Shown here: positions 54,743 to 63,596 of the stretch, piece by piece
Layout of the letters: each line of letters opens with the position of its first letter
Position numbering within the stretch: the first letter of the stretch is position 1
Made by a program: the position numbers and the translations under genes
The notes under the pieces: generated by a model
The model's database searches: none
What the model saw: the letters and a program-made list of their open reading frames with translations, nothing else
What the model was told of the DNA's origin: nothing
Assembly (NCBI GenBank): GCA_037200985.1
Contig: JBBCGJ010000001.1
Location: forward strand, 782,756 to 846,755
Direction: 5' to 3'
DNA length: 64,000 nucleotides
From: Rhizomicrobium sp.
GTDB lineage: Bacteria > Pseudomonadota > Alphaproteobacteria > Micropepsales > Micropepsaceae

Positions 54743-55507
54743 TCAGCCCTGGAAGCGGCGATTGAGCTTGCGCATGCCGCCGATCCAGCGGGCATAGTTC
54801 GCCGCCTTGTTGCGCATGTAGTCGAGCACTTCGGGATGCGGCAGGATGAGGAAATCCTCCGCCGCGATGGCGCGCACGCACGCCTCCGCGACCTCTTCCG
54901 GCTCCATCATGCCGTCGATGCTGGCGACGCCGTCGGGATTGTCTGCCGTCATCGTCGTGCGCACCGCCTGCGGGCACAACACCGAGACCTTGATTCCCTG
55001 GTCGCCATGGGTGATGGCAAGCCATTCCGCGAGCCCGACAGCGGCGTGCTTCGTCACCGCGTAAGGCGCGCTGCCGATCTGCGACAGCAGTCCCGCCGCC
55101 GACGCGGTCGAGACCAGATAGCCGCCGCCGCGCGCCGCCATGCGCGGCACCAGATGCCGCGCCGCCCAGACATGCGCCATGACGTTGACGTCCCAGATGC
55201 GCTGCCAGCGGTCGTTCGAGACCTCCGCGCCGCCGCCGTAACCGATCCCGGCATTGGAGAAGAACAGGTCGATGGGGCCGTGTTCCTTCTCGACGGTCTC
55301 GATGAGGTGCACGATGTCCGCCTCCTTCGACACGTCCGTGGTGAAGGCAATGCCGCCGGTTTCTGCCGCGGTCGCCGCGGCGCCTTCGCCGTTCAGGTCG
55401 GAACACACGACGAGCCTGGCGCCGTCCTTCGCGAAACGCTGCGCCAGCGCCTTGCCGATGCCGCTCGCGGCGCCGGTCACGACGACGGTCTTCTCCTTGA
55501 TGTCCAC
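54743..55507 (-). CDS. SDR family oxidoreductase
   Basis: A 254-residue classical SDR with the cofactor motif TGAASGIGKAL (about 11-21), the NAG motif (FFSNAGIGYG), catalytic Ser in VSTASAAG and YAVTK (Tyr, Lys). It ends with the HPEVLDY...RWIGG tail also seen in the window's first gene (3-527). Divergent from the MDR oxidoreductase at 55579, with 71 bases between the starts, so the two oxidoreductases may respond to the same signal. Substrate unknown. Confidence 0.93.
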   Translation of the reverse strand: MDIKEKTVVVTGAASGIGKALAQRFAKDGARLVVCSDLNGEGAAATAAETGGIAFTTDVSKEADIVHLIETVEKEHGPIDLFFSNAGIGYGGGAEVSNDRWQRIWDVNVMAHVWAARHLVPRMAARGGGYLVSTASAAGLLSQIGSAPYAVTKHAAVGLAEWLAITHGDQGIKVSVLCPQAVRTTMTADNPDGVASIDGMMEPEEVAEACVRAIAAEDFLILPHPEVLDYMRNKAANYARWIGGMRKLNRRFQG

Positions 55508-55578
55508 GAGGTTTCCTTCCGATTGCCTGCCGTCAGCTTAAGGGACAAACTCGCGCCAGAACATCCAGGGAGAACGAC

Positions 55579-56700
55579 ATGGAAGGCCTTCAGCTGCACT
55601 CGCTTTTCAAGGACAGCGGCGAACTCGAACTCTCGCTGCACAAGGTCCCCGTTGCAGAACCCGGTCCCGACGAAGTCGTCATCCGCATCCAGGCGACGCC
55701 GATCAATCCCTCCGACATCGGCCTCTTGTTCGGCGCCGCCGACATGCGCGCCGCGAAATTCTCCGGCGCGGGCGCCGACGCGAAGATCGTGGCGCCGGTT
55801 CCGGAAGGCCATCGCCGCGCCATGGCGGCGCGCGTCGGCCAGTCGCTTCCCGCAGGCAACGAGGGTGCGGGCGAGGTGATAAAGGCGGGCGCAAATGCCA
55901 AGCACCTGCTCGGCAAGACCGTCGCCGCGATCGGCGGCGCGATGTACGCGCAATACCGCACGCTGAAAGCGTCCGATGTGCTGGTGCTCCCGCCCGGCAC
56001 GACGGCGGAGGAGGGCGCCTCCTGCTTCATCAATCCGCTGACCGCGCTCGGCATGGTCGAGACCATGCGCCGCGAAGGCCACACCGCGCTGGTGCACACC
56101 GCTGCCGCATCCAATCTCGGCCAGATGCTGCAGAAGCTCTGTCTCAAGGACGGCATCGGCCTCGTCAACATCGTGCGCAGCGAGGCGCAGGCGAAGATCC
56201 TGCGCGACATCGGCGCCGCGCATGTCGTGGACAGCTCCAAGCCGTCTTTCACGGACGATCTGATCGCCGCGCTGGTCGATACCGGCGCGACCATCGGCTT
56301 CGACGCCATCGGCGGCGGCAAGCTGGCCGGGCAGATCCTGGCCGCGATGGAAGTCGCGGCCGCGCGCAAGATGACGAGTTTCAGCCGCTACGGCTCGGCG
56401 ACCTTCAAGCAGGTCTACATCTATGGCGGCCTCGACACCGGCCCCACCGAGCTCAACCGCGCCTACGGCATGGCCTGGGGCTTGGGCGGCTGGCTGCTCA
56501 CGCTCTTCCTGATCAAGATCGGGCCGGCCGAGGTCGAGCGGCTGCGCCAGCGCGTCGCGGGTGAAATCAAGACGACCTTCGCGAGCCGCTACACCAGGAC
56601 CGTGTCGCTGCCCGAGGCGCTGTCTGCCGGCGCCGTCGCCGCCTACAACAAACGCGCGACGGGCGAGAAATACCTGATCGATCCGAGCCTGGCGTTCTGA
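55579..56700 (+). CDS. Zinc-free MDR-type quinone/alcohol oxidoreductase
   Basis: A 373-residue medium-chain dehydrogenase/reductase: INPSDIGLLFG near the start, NEGAGEVIKAGANAKHLLGK, and HTAAASNLGQMLQKLC as the nucleotide-binding turn. The structural and catalytic zinc ligands of alcohol dehydrogenases are not evident, placing it nearer to the quinone oxidoreductase or enoyl-reductase branch. ATG 55579 follows GGGAGAACG. It is divergent from the SDR gene and faces the GFA gene. Confidence 0.88.
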   Translation: MEGLQLHSLFKDSGELELSLHKVPVAEPGPDEVVIRIQATPINPSDIGLLFGAADMRAAKFSGAGADAKIVAPVPEGHRRAMAARVGQSLPAGNEGAGEVIKAGANAKHLLGKTVAAIGGAMYAQYRTLKASDVLVLPPGTTAEEGASCFINPLTALGMVETMRREGHTALVHTAAASNLGQMLQKLCLKDGIGLVNIVRSEAQAKILRDIGAAHVVDSSKPSFTDDLIAALVDTGATIGFDAIGGGKLAGQILAAMEVAAARKMTSFSRYGSATFKQVYIYGGLDTGPTELNRAYGMAWGLGGWLLTLFLIKIGPAEVERLRQRVAGEIKTTFASRYTRTVSLPEALSAGAVAAYNKRATGEKYLIDPSLAF

Positions 56701-56708
56701 ATCGCCCG

Positions 56709-57104
56709 TCAGTCGAGATGCTCGACATCGCCGGGGATGTCGATCCAGGCATGCTTGCGCTCCTCGTAGACCGAGAAGCTCGGCGCCGGAAACGCCGGGT
56801 CGGCGAAATTTCCCAGCGCCACCGCGACGACGTCCGGCACGTGGTCGAGCCGGTAGTACACCGTCGAGCCGCAGTCCGGGCAGAAGTGGAACGTGACCGT
56901 ATTGCCGCTGTCGGCGGTGCGGACATAGCGGCTGGCGCGGCCCTCGACCGTCGCTTGCGCCGCGGGCCAGCGCGCCTGCGCCCCGAAGGGCGCGCCCGTC
57001 CGCTTCTGGCAGTCCAGGCAATGGCACACGGACACCCGCACCGGATCGCCTTCGCAGACGACGCGGAGCTGGCCGCAGGAGCAGGTGGCGGTGCGTGTGT
57101 TCAT
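56709..57104 (-). CDS. GFA family (CENP-V fold) zinc protein
   Basis: A 131-residue protein with the GFA cysteine pattern: CSCGQL, VCHCLDCQKRTGAPFG and FCPDCGSTVYY. The cysteines bind two zinc ions. Family members include the glutathione-dependent formaldehyde-activating enzyme, but most act on nothing known and this one should not be called Gfa. It converges on the MDR gene with only 8 bases between stops. Confidence 0.9.
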   Translation of the reverse strand: MNTRTATCSCGQLRVVCEGDPVRVSVCHCLDCQKRTGAPFGAQARWPAAQATVEGRASRYVRTADSGNTVTFHFCPDCGSTVYYRLDHVPDVVAVALGNFADPAFPAPSFSVYEERKHAWIDIPGDVEHLD

Positions 57105-57191
57105 GGGCGCGACGCTATCACAGGAGCGGGCCGAAATCCGTCAGCACGAAGAAGCTCGGGCGGCATGCTGTTGCATGCCGCCCGTTTCCGA

Positions 57192-58595
57192 TCAGTACCG
57201 GTAGTGGTCCGGCTTGTAGGGGCCGGCCTGCGGCACGCTGATATATTCGGACTGCTTGTCCGAAAGCTCGGTCAGCTTGGCGCCGATCTTCGCCAGGTGC
57301 AGCCGCGCCACTTTCTCGTCCAGGTGCTTGGGCAGGGTGTAGACCTTCTTCTGATACTTGCCCTGGTTCGCGAACAGCTCCATCTGGGCCAGCGTCTGGT
57401 TGGTGAACGACGCGGACATCACGAAGGAGGGATGCCCCATCGCGTTGCCGAGATTGACCAGCCGGCCCTCGGACAGAAGGATGATCTTGTGGCCGTCGGG
57501 GAATTCGATCTCGTCGACCTGCGGCTTGACGTTGCTCCACTTGAAATTGCGCAGGCCCGCGACCTGGATCTCGGAATCGAAGTGGCCGATGTTGCACACG
57601 ATGGCCCGATCCTTCATCGCGCGCATGTGCTCGACCGTCAGCACGTCGACATTGCCGGTCGCGGTGACGAAGATGTCGGCGCGGGGCGCCGCGTCTTCCA
57701 TCGTCACGACCTCATAGCCTTCCATCGCCGCCTGCAGGGCGCAGATCGGATCGATCTCCGACACCATCACGCGGCAGCCGGCCTGGCGCAGCGACGCCGC
57801 CGAGCCCTTGCCGACGTCGCCGAAGCCCGCGACCATCGCGACCTTGCCGGCCATCATCACGTCGGTGCCGCGGCGGATGCCGTCGACCAGCGATTCGCGG
57901 CAGCCATAGAGATTGTCGAACTTCGACTTGGTCACGCTGTCGTTGACGTTGATCGCCGGGAAGAGGAGCTTGCCCTCCTTCTCCATGATGTAAAGCCGGT
58001 GCACGCCGGTGGTGGTCTCTTCCGAGACGCCCTTGATGTTCTTGGCGAGCTCGGCGAACCAGCCCGGCTTCTCCTTCAGCGTGCGCTTGATCAGCGCGAA
58101 GAACACTTCCTCTTCCTCGTTGCCCGGCGTGTCGAGGAAGGCGGTGTCGCCCTTCTCGGCGCGCAGGCCGTGATGGACGAGCATGGTGGCGTCGCCGCCG
58201 TCGTCCAGGATCATGTTCGGCGTACCGCCGTCATGCCATTCCAGGATCTTGCGGGTGTATTCCCAATAGTCCTTCAGGCTCTCGCCCTTGATGGCGAACA
58301 CCGGCGTGCCGCCGGCCGCGATCGCCGCCGCGGCGTGATCCTGCGTCGAATAGATGTTGCACGACGCCCAGCGGACGTCGGCGCCGAGCGCCTTCAGCGT
58401 CTCGATCAGCACGGCGGTCTGGATCGTCATGTGCAGCGAGCCGGCGATGCGCGCGCCCTTGAGCGGCTGCGCCTTGGCGAACTCGGCGCGCGTCGCCATC
58501 AGGCCGGGCATTTCGACTTCGGCCATCGCGATCTCCTTGCGCCCCCAGTCGGAAAGCGAGATATCCTTGACGACGTAGTCGGAAGCGGCTGTCAT
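57192..58595 (-). CDS. ahcY: Adenosylhomocysteinase
   Basis: A 467-residue NAD-dependent hydrolase splitting S-adenosylhomocysteine into homocysteine and adenosine. It starts at ATG 58595 (AAGGA upstream) with [19 protein letters not shown]. The NAD fold [19 protein letters not shown] (about 220-240), the Asn/Lys active region [20 protein letters not shown] and C-terminal YRY (LKPDHYRY-like) are diagnostic. In alphaproteobacteria it lies next to the ptsH region. The unusually long 392-base upstream region is described separately. Confidence 0.97.
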   Translation of the reverse strand: MTAASDYVVKDISLSDWGRKEIAMAEVEMPGLMATRAEFAKAQPLKGARIAGSLHMTIQTAVLIETLKALGADVRWASCNIYSTQDHAAAAIAAGGTPVFAIKGESLKDYWEYTRKILEWHDGGTPNMILDDGGDATMLVHHGLRAEKGDTAFLDTPGNEEEEVFFALIKRTLKEKPGWFAELAKNIKGVSEETTTGVHRLYIMEKEGKLLFPAINVNDSVTKSKFDNLYGCRESLVDGIRRGTDVMMAGKVAMVAGFGDVGKGSAASLRQAGCRVMVSEIDPICALQAAMEGYEVVTMEDAAPRADIFVTATGNVDVLTVEHMRAMKDRAIVCNIGHFDSEIQVAGLRNFKWSNVKPQVDEIEFPDGHKIILLSEGRLVNLGNAMGHPSFVMSASFTNQTLAQMELFANQGKYQKKVYTLPKHLDEKVARLHLAKIGAKLTELSDKQSEYISVPQAGPYKPDHYRY

Positions 58596-58711
58596 GGGGA
58601 GGAATCCTTCATGTTGGTCGAGCGTCGAAAGACGCATCTGGAATTGACGCACGCGAATTTCGAAATCGGCGACGGTCGCGCGTGACGAGCGCCGGCGCTT
58701 CACTTTCAACC

Positions 58712-58742
58712 GTCACGGCCGGGACCGGACACCCGGGATGAC
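58712..58742. repeat. Short palindromic element GTCACGGCCGGG...CCCGGGATGAC
   Basis: A 31-base imperfect inverted repeat upstream of ahcY (outer GTCA/TGAC and inner CCGGG/CCCGG pairs). It resembles the REP-like elements elsewhere in the window but is shorter. It lies in the ahcY leader region if transcription starts near 58835-58864. Confidence 0.5.
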
Positions 58743-58834
58743 AGACGGCTTGGGCGCCGGCCGACATGGCACCCAAAACCTGGCCCCGACGGTTTCGCGG
58801 GCGGTATAGCAGCGGTCCGGAATGAGGGCAAGAA

Positions 58835-58864
58835 GGATATAAAGAAATCTACATATCTTTATCC
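58835..58864. promoter_or_regulatory. A/T-rich tandem palindromes between ahcY and the 58988 gene
   Basis: GGATATAAAGA (58835-58845) and TCTTTATCC (58856-58864) are inverted arms in a locally A/T-rich patch. Read as ATAAAGATATCTTTAT-type 16-mers, two overlapping sites offset by 8 bases each match 13 of 16 positions. The remaining 392-base gap (58596-58987) holds the 58712 palindrome and nothing else I recognise; no SAH or SAM riboswitch core was found. The site may control ahcY (minus) or the plus-strand genes. Confidence 0.45.
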
Positions 58865-58987
58865 GGCTGCCTTCCGTTGCCGTAGTTTCACTTGTTCCGC
58901 GCGTCGTAAAACGTCACAGTCCTATGCAAGTGTTCGAAAAAGCATCGGCGAGGAAGCGTCCCGGCGTTCACATGTCGGGGATCGCTT

Positions 58988-59335
58988 ATGGTCAAGATCA
59001 TCGAGCGTTCGGACAAGCGTCTGAAGGTTCATTGCGGCGAACGCAGCGCGAGCGCAAGCGTCTGCACCATCGACCGCGATCTCGATATCGCTGAAATTTC
59101 CTGGCTCACTCTGCGCATTCCGTTTCGCCGCAAGCGCGTGGCGTTGTCGAATGTGTTGGATATCGCGGTGCGGCGGAGGGCCCACCGAAAGGTCTATCAG
59201 CCTGTGGTCGAGTTGAGGGTCGGGGGCACGATATCGCTCGGCGGCTACACCAAGGAGGAGGCCATGGAAGCCGCGCGCGCGATCCGCGATTTCCTGCACC
59301 AAACCCGCGGAACGCTGGTCAAGACCCCGCCTTGA
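58988..59335 (+). CDS. Unrecognised PH-like small protein
   Basis: A 115-residue protein without signal or membrane helix. The composition and pattern, beta strands SWLTLRIPFRRKRVALSNVL, VVELRVGGTISLGGY and a final helix EEAMEAARAIRDFLHQT, suggest a small PH-like or bacterial-PH fold; that is inference. I do not know the family. It lies on the plus strand within the usual ahcY-ptsH interval, together with an ankyrin protein and a DJ-1 protein. Confidence 0.65.
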   Translation: MVKIIERSDKRLKVHCGERSASASVCTIDRDLDIAEISWLTLRIPFRRKRVALSNVLDIAVRRRAHRKVYQPVVELRVGGTISLGGYTKEEAMEAARAIRDFLHQTRGTLVKTPP

Positions 59336-59453
59336 TTTCGCGCGCGCCGGCGGTCCATCGCAGCGGACGGCGACACGATCGACATCCGCGATTTCGCGGA
59401 TGCGCGCCGGGCTTTCGCGTTCTAACGTCCGAACAGGACGACGGAGCGGCTCC

Positions 59454-60098
59454 ATGGCTTTCGAATATTTCGTGCTTGCCGCCGCCGACGATGCGGCCGC
59501 CCTCGAACCCGCTCTGGCGGGCGCCGATCTTTCCCGCATCCTCAACGAAGGCGGCGAGTCCCTCTATCGCTTCGCGCTGTTCCACGGTCATGCCAAATGC
59601 GCCGAGATGCTGAAGCGCCGCGGCGGCCTGCCGTTCCACGACGCGGCGCTGGCCGGCGAGGTAGCCCGGATCGAGACGCTTCTGGCGCAGGCGCCCTGGG
59701 CGATCGACCTGCTGTCGCCCGATGGCTGGACGGCGCTGCACCTCGCGGCCTTCTTCGGCAACGATGCCGCGGTCGAAACATTGCTCCGGCAGGGTGCGAA
59801 CGCGCGCATCATGGGCCGCGCCTTCGAGCAGAACCTTGCGCTTCACGCCGCCTGTGCCGGCCGCCGAATCGGCCGTGCCGCCTTCGCCAGGCTGGTCGCC
59901 GCCACCTGCGACCCCGACGCAAAGCAGAAGCAGGGATACACCGCGCTGATGATCGCGGCCGCCAACGGCTTCACGGACGCGGTGGAGGTCTTGCTCGACG
60001 CCGGCGCCGATCGCACGACCAAGCTGCCGGACGGAAAAGCCGCGGCTGACTTCGCGCGCGAGCGCGGGCATCCGGAACTTGCGAAGCGCCTCTCCTGA
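59454..60098 (+). CDS. Ankyrin-repeat protein
   Basis: A 214-residue cytoplasmic protein with about five ankyrin units. Clear ones are DGWTALHLAAFFGNDAAVET (about 88-107) and QGYTALMIAAANGFTDAVEV (about 160-179), with weaker units before, between and after (FALFHGHAKCAEMLKRRGG; GKAAADFARERGHPELAKRL). ATG 59454 follows ACGGAG. Ankyrin repeats bind other proteins, but no partner is evident. The DJ-1 gene follows 53 bases later. Confidence 0.85.
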   Translation: MAFEYFVLAAADDAAALEPALAGADLSRILNEGGESLYRFALFHGHAKCAEMLKRRGGLPFHDAALAGEVARIETLLAQAPWAIDLLSPDGWTALHLAAFFGNDAAVETLLRQGANARIMGRAFEQNLALHAACAGRRIGRAAFARLVAATCDPDAKQKQGYTALMIAAANGFTDAVEVLLDAGADRTTKLPDGKAAADFARERGHPELAKRLS

Positions 60099-60151
60099 GC
60101 CGGAACGCCTTTGGCCGTCGGCGGTTTTCCCTGCAGCAACAGGAGACCCGC

Positions 60152-60715
60152 ATGACCGCCATCGCATCGTCCCGCATCCTCATCATCGCCACCGACGGTT
60201 TCGAGCAGTTGGAACTCGAGGTTCCGCGCGATCAGCTTCGCGCCAAGGGCGCAAAGGTCGACGTTGCGACGCCTGACGGCCGGCAGATCATGGGTTGGGA
60301 CCGCAAGGATTGGGGTCGTCCGGCCGATGCGGATCTCAAGATCGCCGACGCGAAGATGGACGACTACCAGGCGCTCGTGATTCCGGGCGGCGTGATCAAT
60401 CCCGACAAGCTGCGCATCGACGAGGACGCAATGACGCTGGTGCGCAATTTCCTCGGCGCCGGCAAGGTCGTGGCGGCCGTCTGTCATGGGCCTTGGCTCC
60501 TGGTGCAGGCCGATGCGCTCAGGGGCCGTCAGGCGACGTCCTGGCCGTCGCTGCGCAAGGATCTGGAGAATGCCGGCGCGAAATGGCTGGACGAGAAGGT
60601 GGTGGTCGACAACGGCATCGTCACCAGCCGCAAGCCGGAAGACCTTGATGCTTTCGTCGCGAAGATCCTGGAGGAAGTGGAAGAGGGCAGGCACTACCGG
60701 CGGCAGGCCGCCTGA
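60152..60715 (+). CDS. DJ-1/PfpI family protein
   Basis: A 187-residue protein with ILIIATDGFEQLELEVPRDQ (the conserved Glu of the fold) and the nucleophilic-elbow Cys in AAVCHGPWLLV (about Cys112), the YhbO/PfpI signature. Members are implicated in general stress resistance and glyoxal detoxification; a protease role is uncertain. ATG 60152 has CAGGAG upstream. It faces ptsH with only 3 bases between stops. Confidence 0.92.
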   Translation: MTAIASSRILIIATDGFEQLELEVPRDQLRAKGAKVDVATPDGRQIMGWDRKDWGRPADADLKIADAKMDDYQALVIPGGVINPDKLRIDEDAMTLVRNFLGAGKVVAAVCHGPWLLVQADALRGRQATSWPSLRKDLENAGAKWLDEKVVVDNGIVTSRKPEDLDAFVAKILEEVEEGRHYRRQAA

Positions 60716-60718
60716 GGC

Positions 60719-60994
60719 TCACTCCTCGCCGAACTTGGCCTCGGCCAGCGCGACGAGCGCGGTGATCGCCTCGACCGCGTCGGGGCCTTCGGCCTTCACT
60801 TCGATCTCGGTGCCGAGGCTCGCGGCCAGCATCATCAATCCCATGATGGAGCGGGCGTTCACCGCCTGGCCGTCCTTGGTCACCGTGATCTCGGCTTGGA
60901 ATCGCGCCGCGGCTTCGACGATCTTCGCCGAGGCGCGTGCGTGCAGACCACGCTTGTTCGCGATCCGGACGATCGCGGACTTTCGCTCGCTCAT
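60719..60994 (-). CDS. ptsH: Phosphocarrier protein HPr
   Basis: A 91-residue HPr with the phosphohistidine in NKRGLHARASAKIV (His18) and the kinase-target Ser in NARSIMGLMML (about Ser49). In alphaproteobacteria it serves regulation, and is phosphorylated by EI-Ntr at the His and by HprK at the Ser. ATG 60994 overlaps the EIIA stop. It is the last gene of the chvI-chvG-hprK-EIIA-ptsH order on the minus strand. Confidence 0.96.
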   Translation of the reverse strand: MSERKSAIVRIANKRGLHARASAKIVEAAARFQAEITVTKDGQAVNARSIMGLMMLAASLGTEIEVKAEGPDAVEAITALVALAEAKFGEE

Positions 60995-61401
60995 TCCTTG
61001 GCGACACCGGCGAGGTCGGCGGAGCCGGCGCGCATATACTTGCGTCCCGCCTCGATCGCCTGTCGCACCGCCTCGTCCAGCGGCAGCCTGTTGCGCACAT
61101 CGATCAGCTTGATGAGGCTCGGCAGATTGACGCCCGCCAGCACCTCGATCTTGCCGCGTTCGAGCACGGTCAATGCCAGATTGCACGGCGTGCCGCCGAA
61201 CATGTCGGTGGCGATCACGACGCCGCGGCCGCAATCGACCGAGTTCGCCGCCGCAGCGATCTCGCGCTGGCGACGCTCGATGTCGTCTTCCGGTCCGATG
61301 CAGACGGCGCGCAGATGGGTTTGCGGACCCACCATGTGCTCCATCGCTGCAATGAATTCTTGCGCGAGGCGGCCGTGGGTGACGAGTACGATGCCGATCA
61401 T
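60991..61401 (-). CDS. manX: PTS EIIA protein of the mannose family
   Basis: A 136-residue EIIA-Man-type protein whose phosphorylated histidine is in GIVLVTHGRLAQEF (His9). VIATDMFGGTPCNLAL is the second conserved piece. No EIIB or membrane EIIC is present, so it is regulatory and receives phosphate from HPr. ATG 61401 was chosen over 61434 because the family starts directly at this strand. It lies between hprK and ptsH. Confidence 0.95.
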   Translation of the reverse strand: MIGIVLVTHGRLAQEFIAAMEHMVGPQTHLRAVCIGPEDDIERRQREIAAAANSVDCGRGVVIATDMFGGTPCNLALTVLERGKIEVLAGVNLPSLIKLIDVRNRLPLDEAVRQAIEAGRKYMRAGSADLAGVAKE

Positions 61402-61462
61402 GTGATGCCCCAAATGTGGGTGGAACGATAGCAAGGTTCAAGACCCGTGCCAGAGCCCAATT

Positions 61463-61927
61463 TCACTTGACAGTGCGCCGCTGGCGGGATTTGCCGAAAA
61501 GACCAAGTACAGCGGCGATTTTGTCGGGCGCCGACTCCTCGAAGGCATTGAGGACGATCAAGGGCGGCTGCGCGGATTGTCGCAAGGCGAGCGGTTTGGG
61601 CGGAACATAGCGCGCCGGTTCCGGCATTCGCGCCACCTGTCCCGACAGGTCGACCGCGAGGACCACCGCCGCGCTGGGCGCATAGGGAAGCTCCATAATA
61701 CCGATACCGCGGACTTCCAGCAGTCCGGCGATCGTGGCCGGCGGCCTCGCGACAAGCGCGTCCTTTTCGATCGAAAGATCGCAGCGGTCGTCGGACACCA
61801 GCCTGGCATTGCGTCCGATCAGCCGCAGCGCGAGGTCGGATTTGCCGGCGCCGCTCTTGCCCAGCAGCAGCACGCCATAGGTGCCGAAGCAAACGCAGGT
61901 CGCATGGATGTTGACGCTTTTCGTCAT
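61463..61927 (-). CDS. hprK: HPr kinase/phosphorylase, short alphaproteobacterial type
   Basis: A 154-residue P-loop protein: VLLLGKSGAGKSDLALRLI (Walker A, about 19-37), LVSDDRCDLSIEKD and GLLEVRGIGIMELPY. It lacks the N-terminal domain of Gram-positive HprK, as in other alphaproteobacteria, where it phosphorylates HPr on the serine. Its start overlaps the chvG stop by four bases. It sits between chvG and the EIIA gene. Confidence 0.93.
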   Translation of the reverse strand: MTKSVNIHATCVCFGTYGVLLLGKSGAGKSDLALRLIGRNARLVSDDRCDLSIEKDALVARPPATIAGLLEVRGIGIMELPYAPSAAVVLAVDLSGQVARMPEPARYVPPKPLALRQSAQPPLIVLNAFEESAPDKIAAVLGLFGKSRQRRTVK

Positions 61928-63495
61928 GCGCGCGCCAGCGGCAGCTCGACGAGGAAGCGCGCTCCGCCGCCCTCGCGATTCTCGGCCCAGATGCGGCCGC
62001 CCGCGGCCTCCGCGATCTGCCGCGCGATGGAAAGGCCGAGGCCCGAATTGTTGCCGAAATTCGCGGTCGGCCGCTCGGTGTAGAAGCGCTCGAAAATGGT
62101 CTCGAGGTTGTCGGGCGGAATGCCCGGTCCGTCGTCTTCCACCAGCACCCGCGCCATGCCGTTCTCCGCCGTCGCGGTGACGGTCACCTTGCCGCCTTCC
62201 TTGCTGAACGACACCGCGTTGTCGATCAGGTTGCGGAAGACCTGTCCCAGCCGCTCGTCGCGCCCCAGCACGCGTGCCTGCGGCGGCAGGTCGACGGAAA
62301 GCGCGACGTCGATGCCTTTCGAGATTTCGGTGAAGCGATAGACCTCGACGATGGTCTCCAGCAGATGCGCTAGATCGACCGGCTCGCTCGTCTCGCGGCT
62401 GAGCTCGGCGTCGAGTCGCGAGGCGTCGGAGATGTCGGTGATCAGCCGGTCGATGCGCTTGACGTCGTTGCGCACGATCCCCATCAGCCGCGTGCGCTGC
62501 GCGTCCGTGTCGGCGCGCGCCAGCATCTCCACCGCGCTCTTGAGCGAGGTGAGCGGGTTTTTCAGTTCGTGCGCCACGTCGGCCGCGAAGCGCTCGATGG
62601 CGTCGATGCGGTCGTAGAGCGCCCGCGTCATCGCCGAGAAGCTGCCGGCCAGTTCGCCGATCTCGTCGCGCCGTTCCTCCATCGCCGGGATGGTGCTGCG
62701 GCCGGCATGGCCGCCGCGCACCGCGTCGGCGGCGCGCGCCAGGCGCTGGATCGGCTCGGCGATGAAGCGCGCCAGGAACAGCGAGGAAATCACCATCACC
62801 GCCACCGCCACCAGGAACACCTGGATCAGGGTGGCGCGCTCTTCGCGCAGGATGTCGTCGATGTCGCCGCCTTCTGTGGAGACCAGAAGCACGCCATAAA
62901 TCGCCTTGAAGCGCTGGATCGGCACCGCGACCGAGAGCACCAGCTTGTTGCGCTCGTCGACCCGCTCGGCGGTCGCGCTGTCGCCACCGAGCGCGGTGGT
63001 CACCTCGCCATAGACACGCCCGTCATCGCCGGCCTCGAAATAGGGCTCGAGGCGCGAGAAGGGGCGGACCCCCATTACGCCCTCATAGAGCCGGGTCATC
63101 TCATCCTTGAAATGGTCCCACCAGTCGATCGGCGGCAGATCCTGGATCTGCACCACATTGCGCGCGAGCAGATAGCGCGAGTCGACCAGCAGCCTTCCAT
63201 TGGTGTCGTAGAGCCGCGCGCGCAGGCGCGAGGGCGCGATGAGCTGGCGCAGCAGGGGCTTGGCCTGGCTGACGAACACCATGTGGTTGTATTCGTCGGT
63301 CGAATATTCGGCGAGGGTGGAGGCGACGATCTGTGCCTGCTGCTGGATGCCGGACAGCCGCTCGTCGACCAGACTGGCGCGGTTGGACTGGACGGCCAGA
63401 ACGCCCGCGATCAGGACCACCAGCGCGAAGCCGTTGAACAGGATGATGCGCTGCGAAAGCGCGGAAAAACGCGGGCGCCGGTTGGTCGCGGCCAT
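61924..63495 (-). CDS. chvG: ChvG (ExoS)-type sensor histidine kinase
   Basis: A 523-residue membrane kinase. The first helix (IILFNGFALVVLIAGVLAVQ) precedes a periplasmic stimulus-sensing domain (about 40-245). A second helix (VFLVAVAVMVISSLFLARFI) and HAMP follow, then the H-box DVAHELKNPLTSLKSAVEML (His about 309) and HATPase (FRNLIDNAVSFSKEGG, DDGPGIPP, GLGLSIARQ). With ChvI it responds to acid and envelope stress in rhizobia and Agrobacterium. hprK overlaps its end. A repeat lies between it and chvI. Confidence 0.94.
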   Translation of the reverse strand: MAATNRRPRFSALSQRIILFNGFALVVLIAGVLAVQSNRASLVDERLSGIQQQAQIVASTLAEYSTDEYNHMVFVSQAKPLLRQLIAPSRLRARLYDTNGRLLVDSRYLLARNVVQIQDLPPIDWWDHFKDEMTRLYEGVMGVRPFSRLEPYFEAGDDGRVYGEVTTALGGDSATAERVDERNKLVLSVAVPIQRFKAIYGVLLVSTEGGDIDDILREERATLIQVFLVAVAVMVISSLFLARFIAEPIQRLARAADAVRGGHAGRSTIPAMEERRDEIGELAGSFSAMTRALYDRIDAIERFAADVAHELKNPLTSLKSAVEMLARADTDAQRTRLMGIVRNDVKRIDRLITDISDASRLDAELSRETSEPVDLAHLLETIVEVYRFTEISKGIDVALSVDLPPQARVLGRDERLGQVFRNLIDNAVSFSKEGGKVTVTATAENGMARVLVEDDGPGIPPDNLETIFERFYTERPTANFGNNSGLGLSIARQIAEAAGGRIWAENREGGGARFLVELPLARA

Positions 63496-63511
63496 CCTTC
63501 GAGGCCTTGCG

Positions 63512-63576
63512 CGTCACCCTGAGGTGCGAGCGGAGCGAGCCTCGAAGGGCGACGCGCAGGGCACCTCAGGATGACG
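63512..63576. repeat. Palindromic repeat element, family E (chvI-chvG gap)
   Basis: Two 16-base arms, CGTCACCCTGAGGTGC (63512-63527) and GCACCTCAGGATGACG (63561-63576), complementary except for one base, enclose 33 bases containing CTCGAAGGGC. Similar elements are widespread in alphaproteobacterial genomes. It separates chvI from chvG by a hairpin and may moderate read-through. Confidence 0.75.
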
Positions 63577-63596
63577 AATTTCCGCTGCGTTCACCT

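Noticed and set aside
58596-58834. SAH or SAM riboswitch in the ahcY leader
   Set aside because: None of the conserved cores I know could be located by eye; a covariance-model search would decide.
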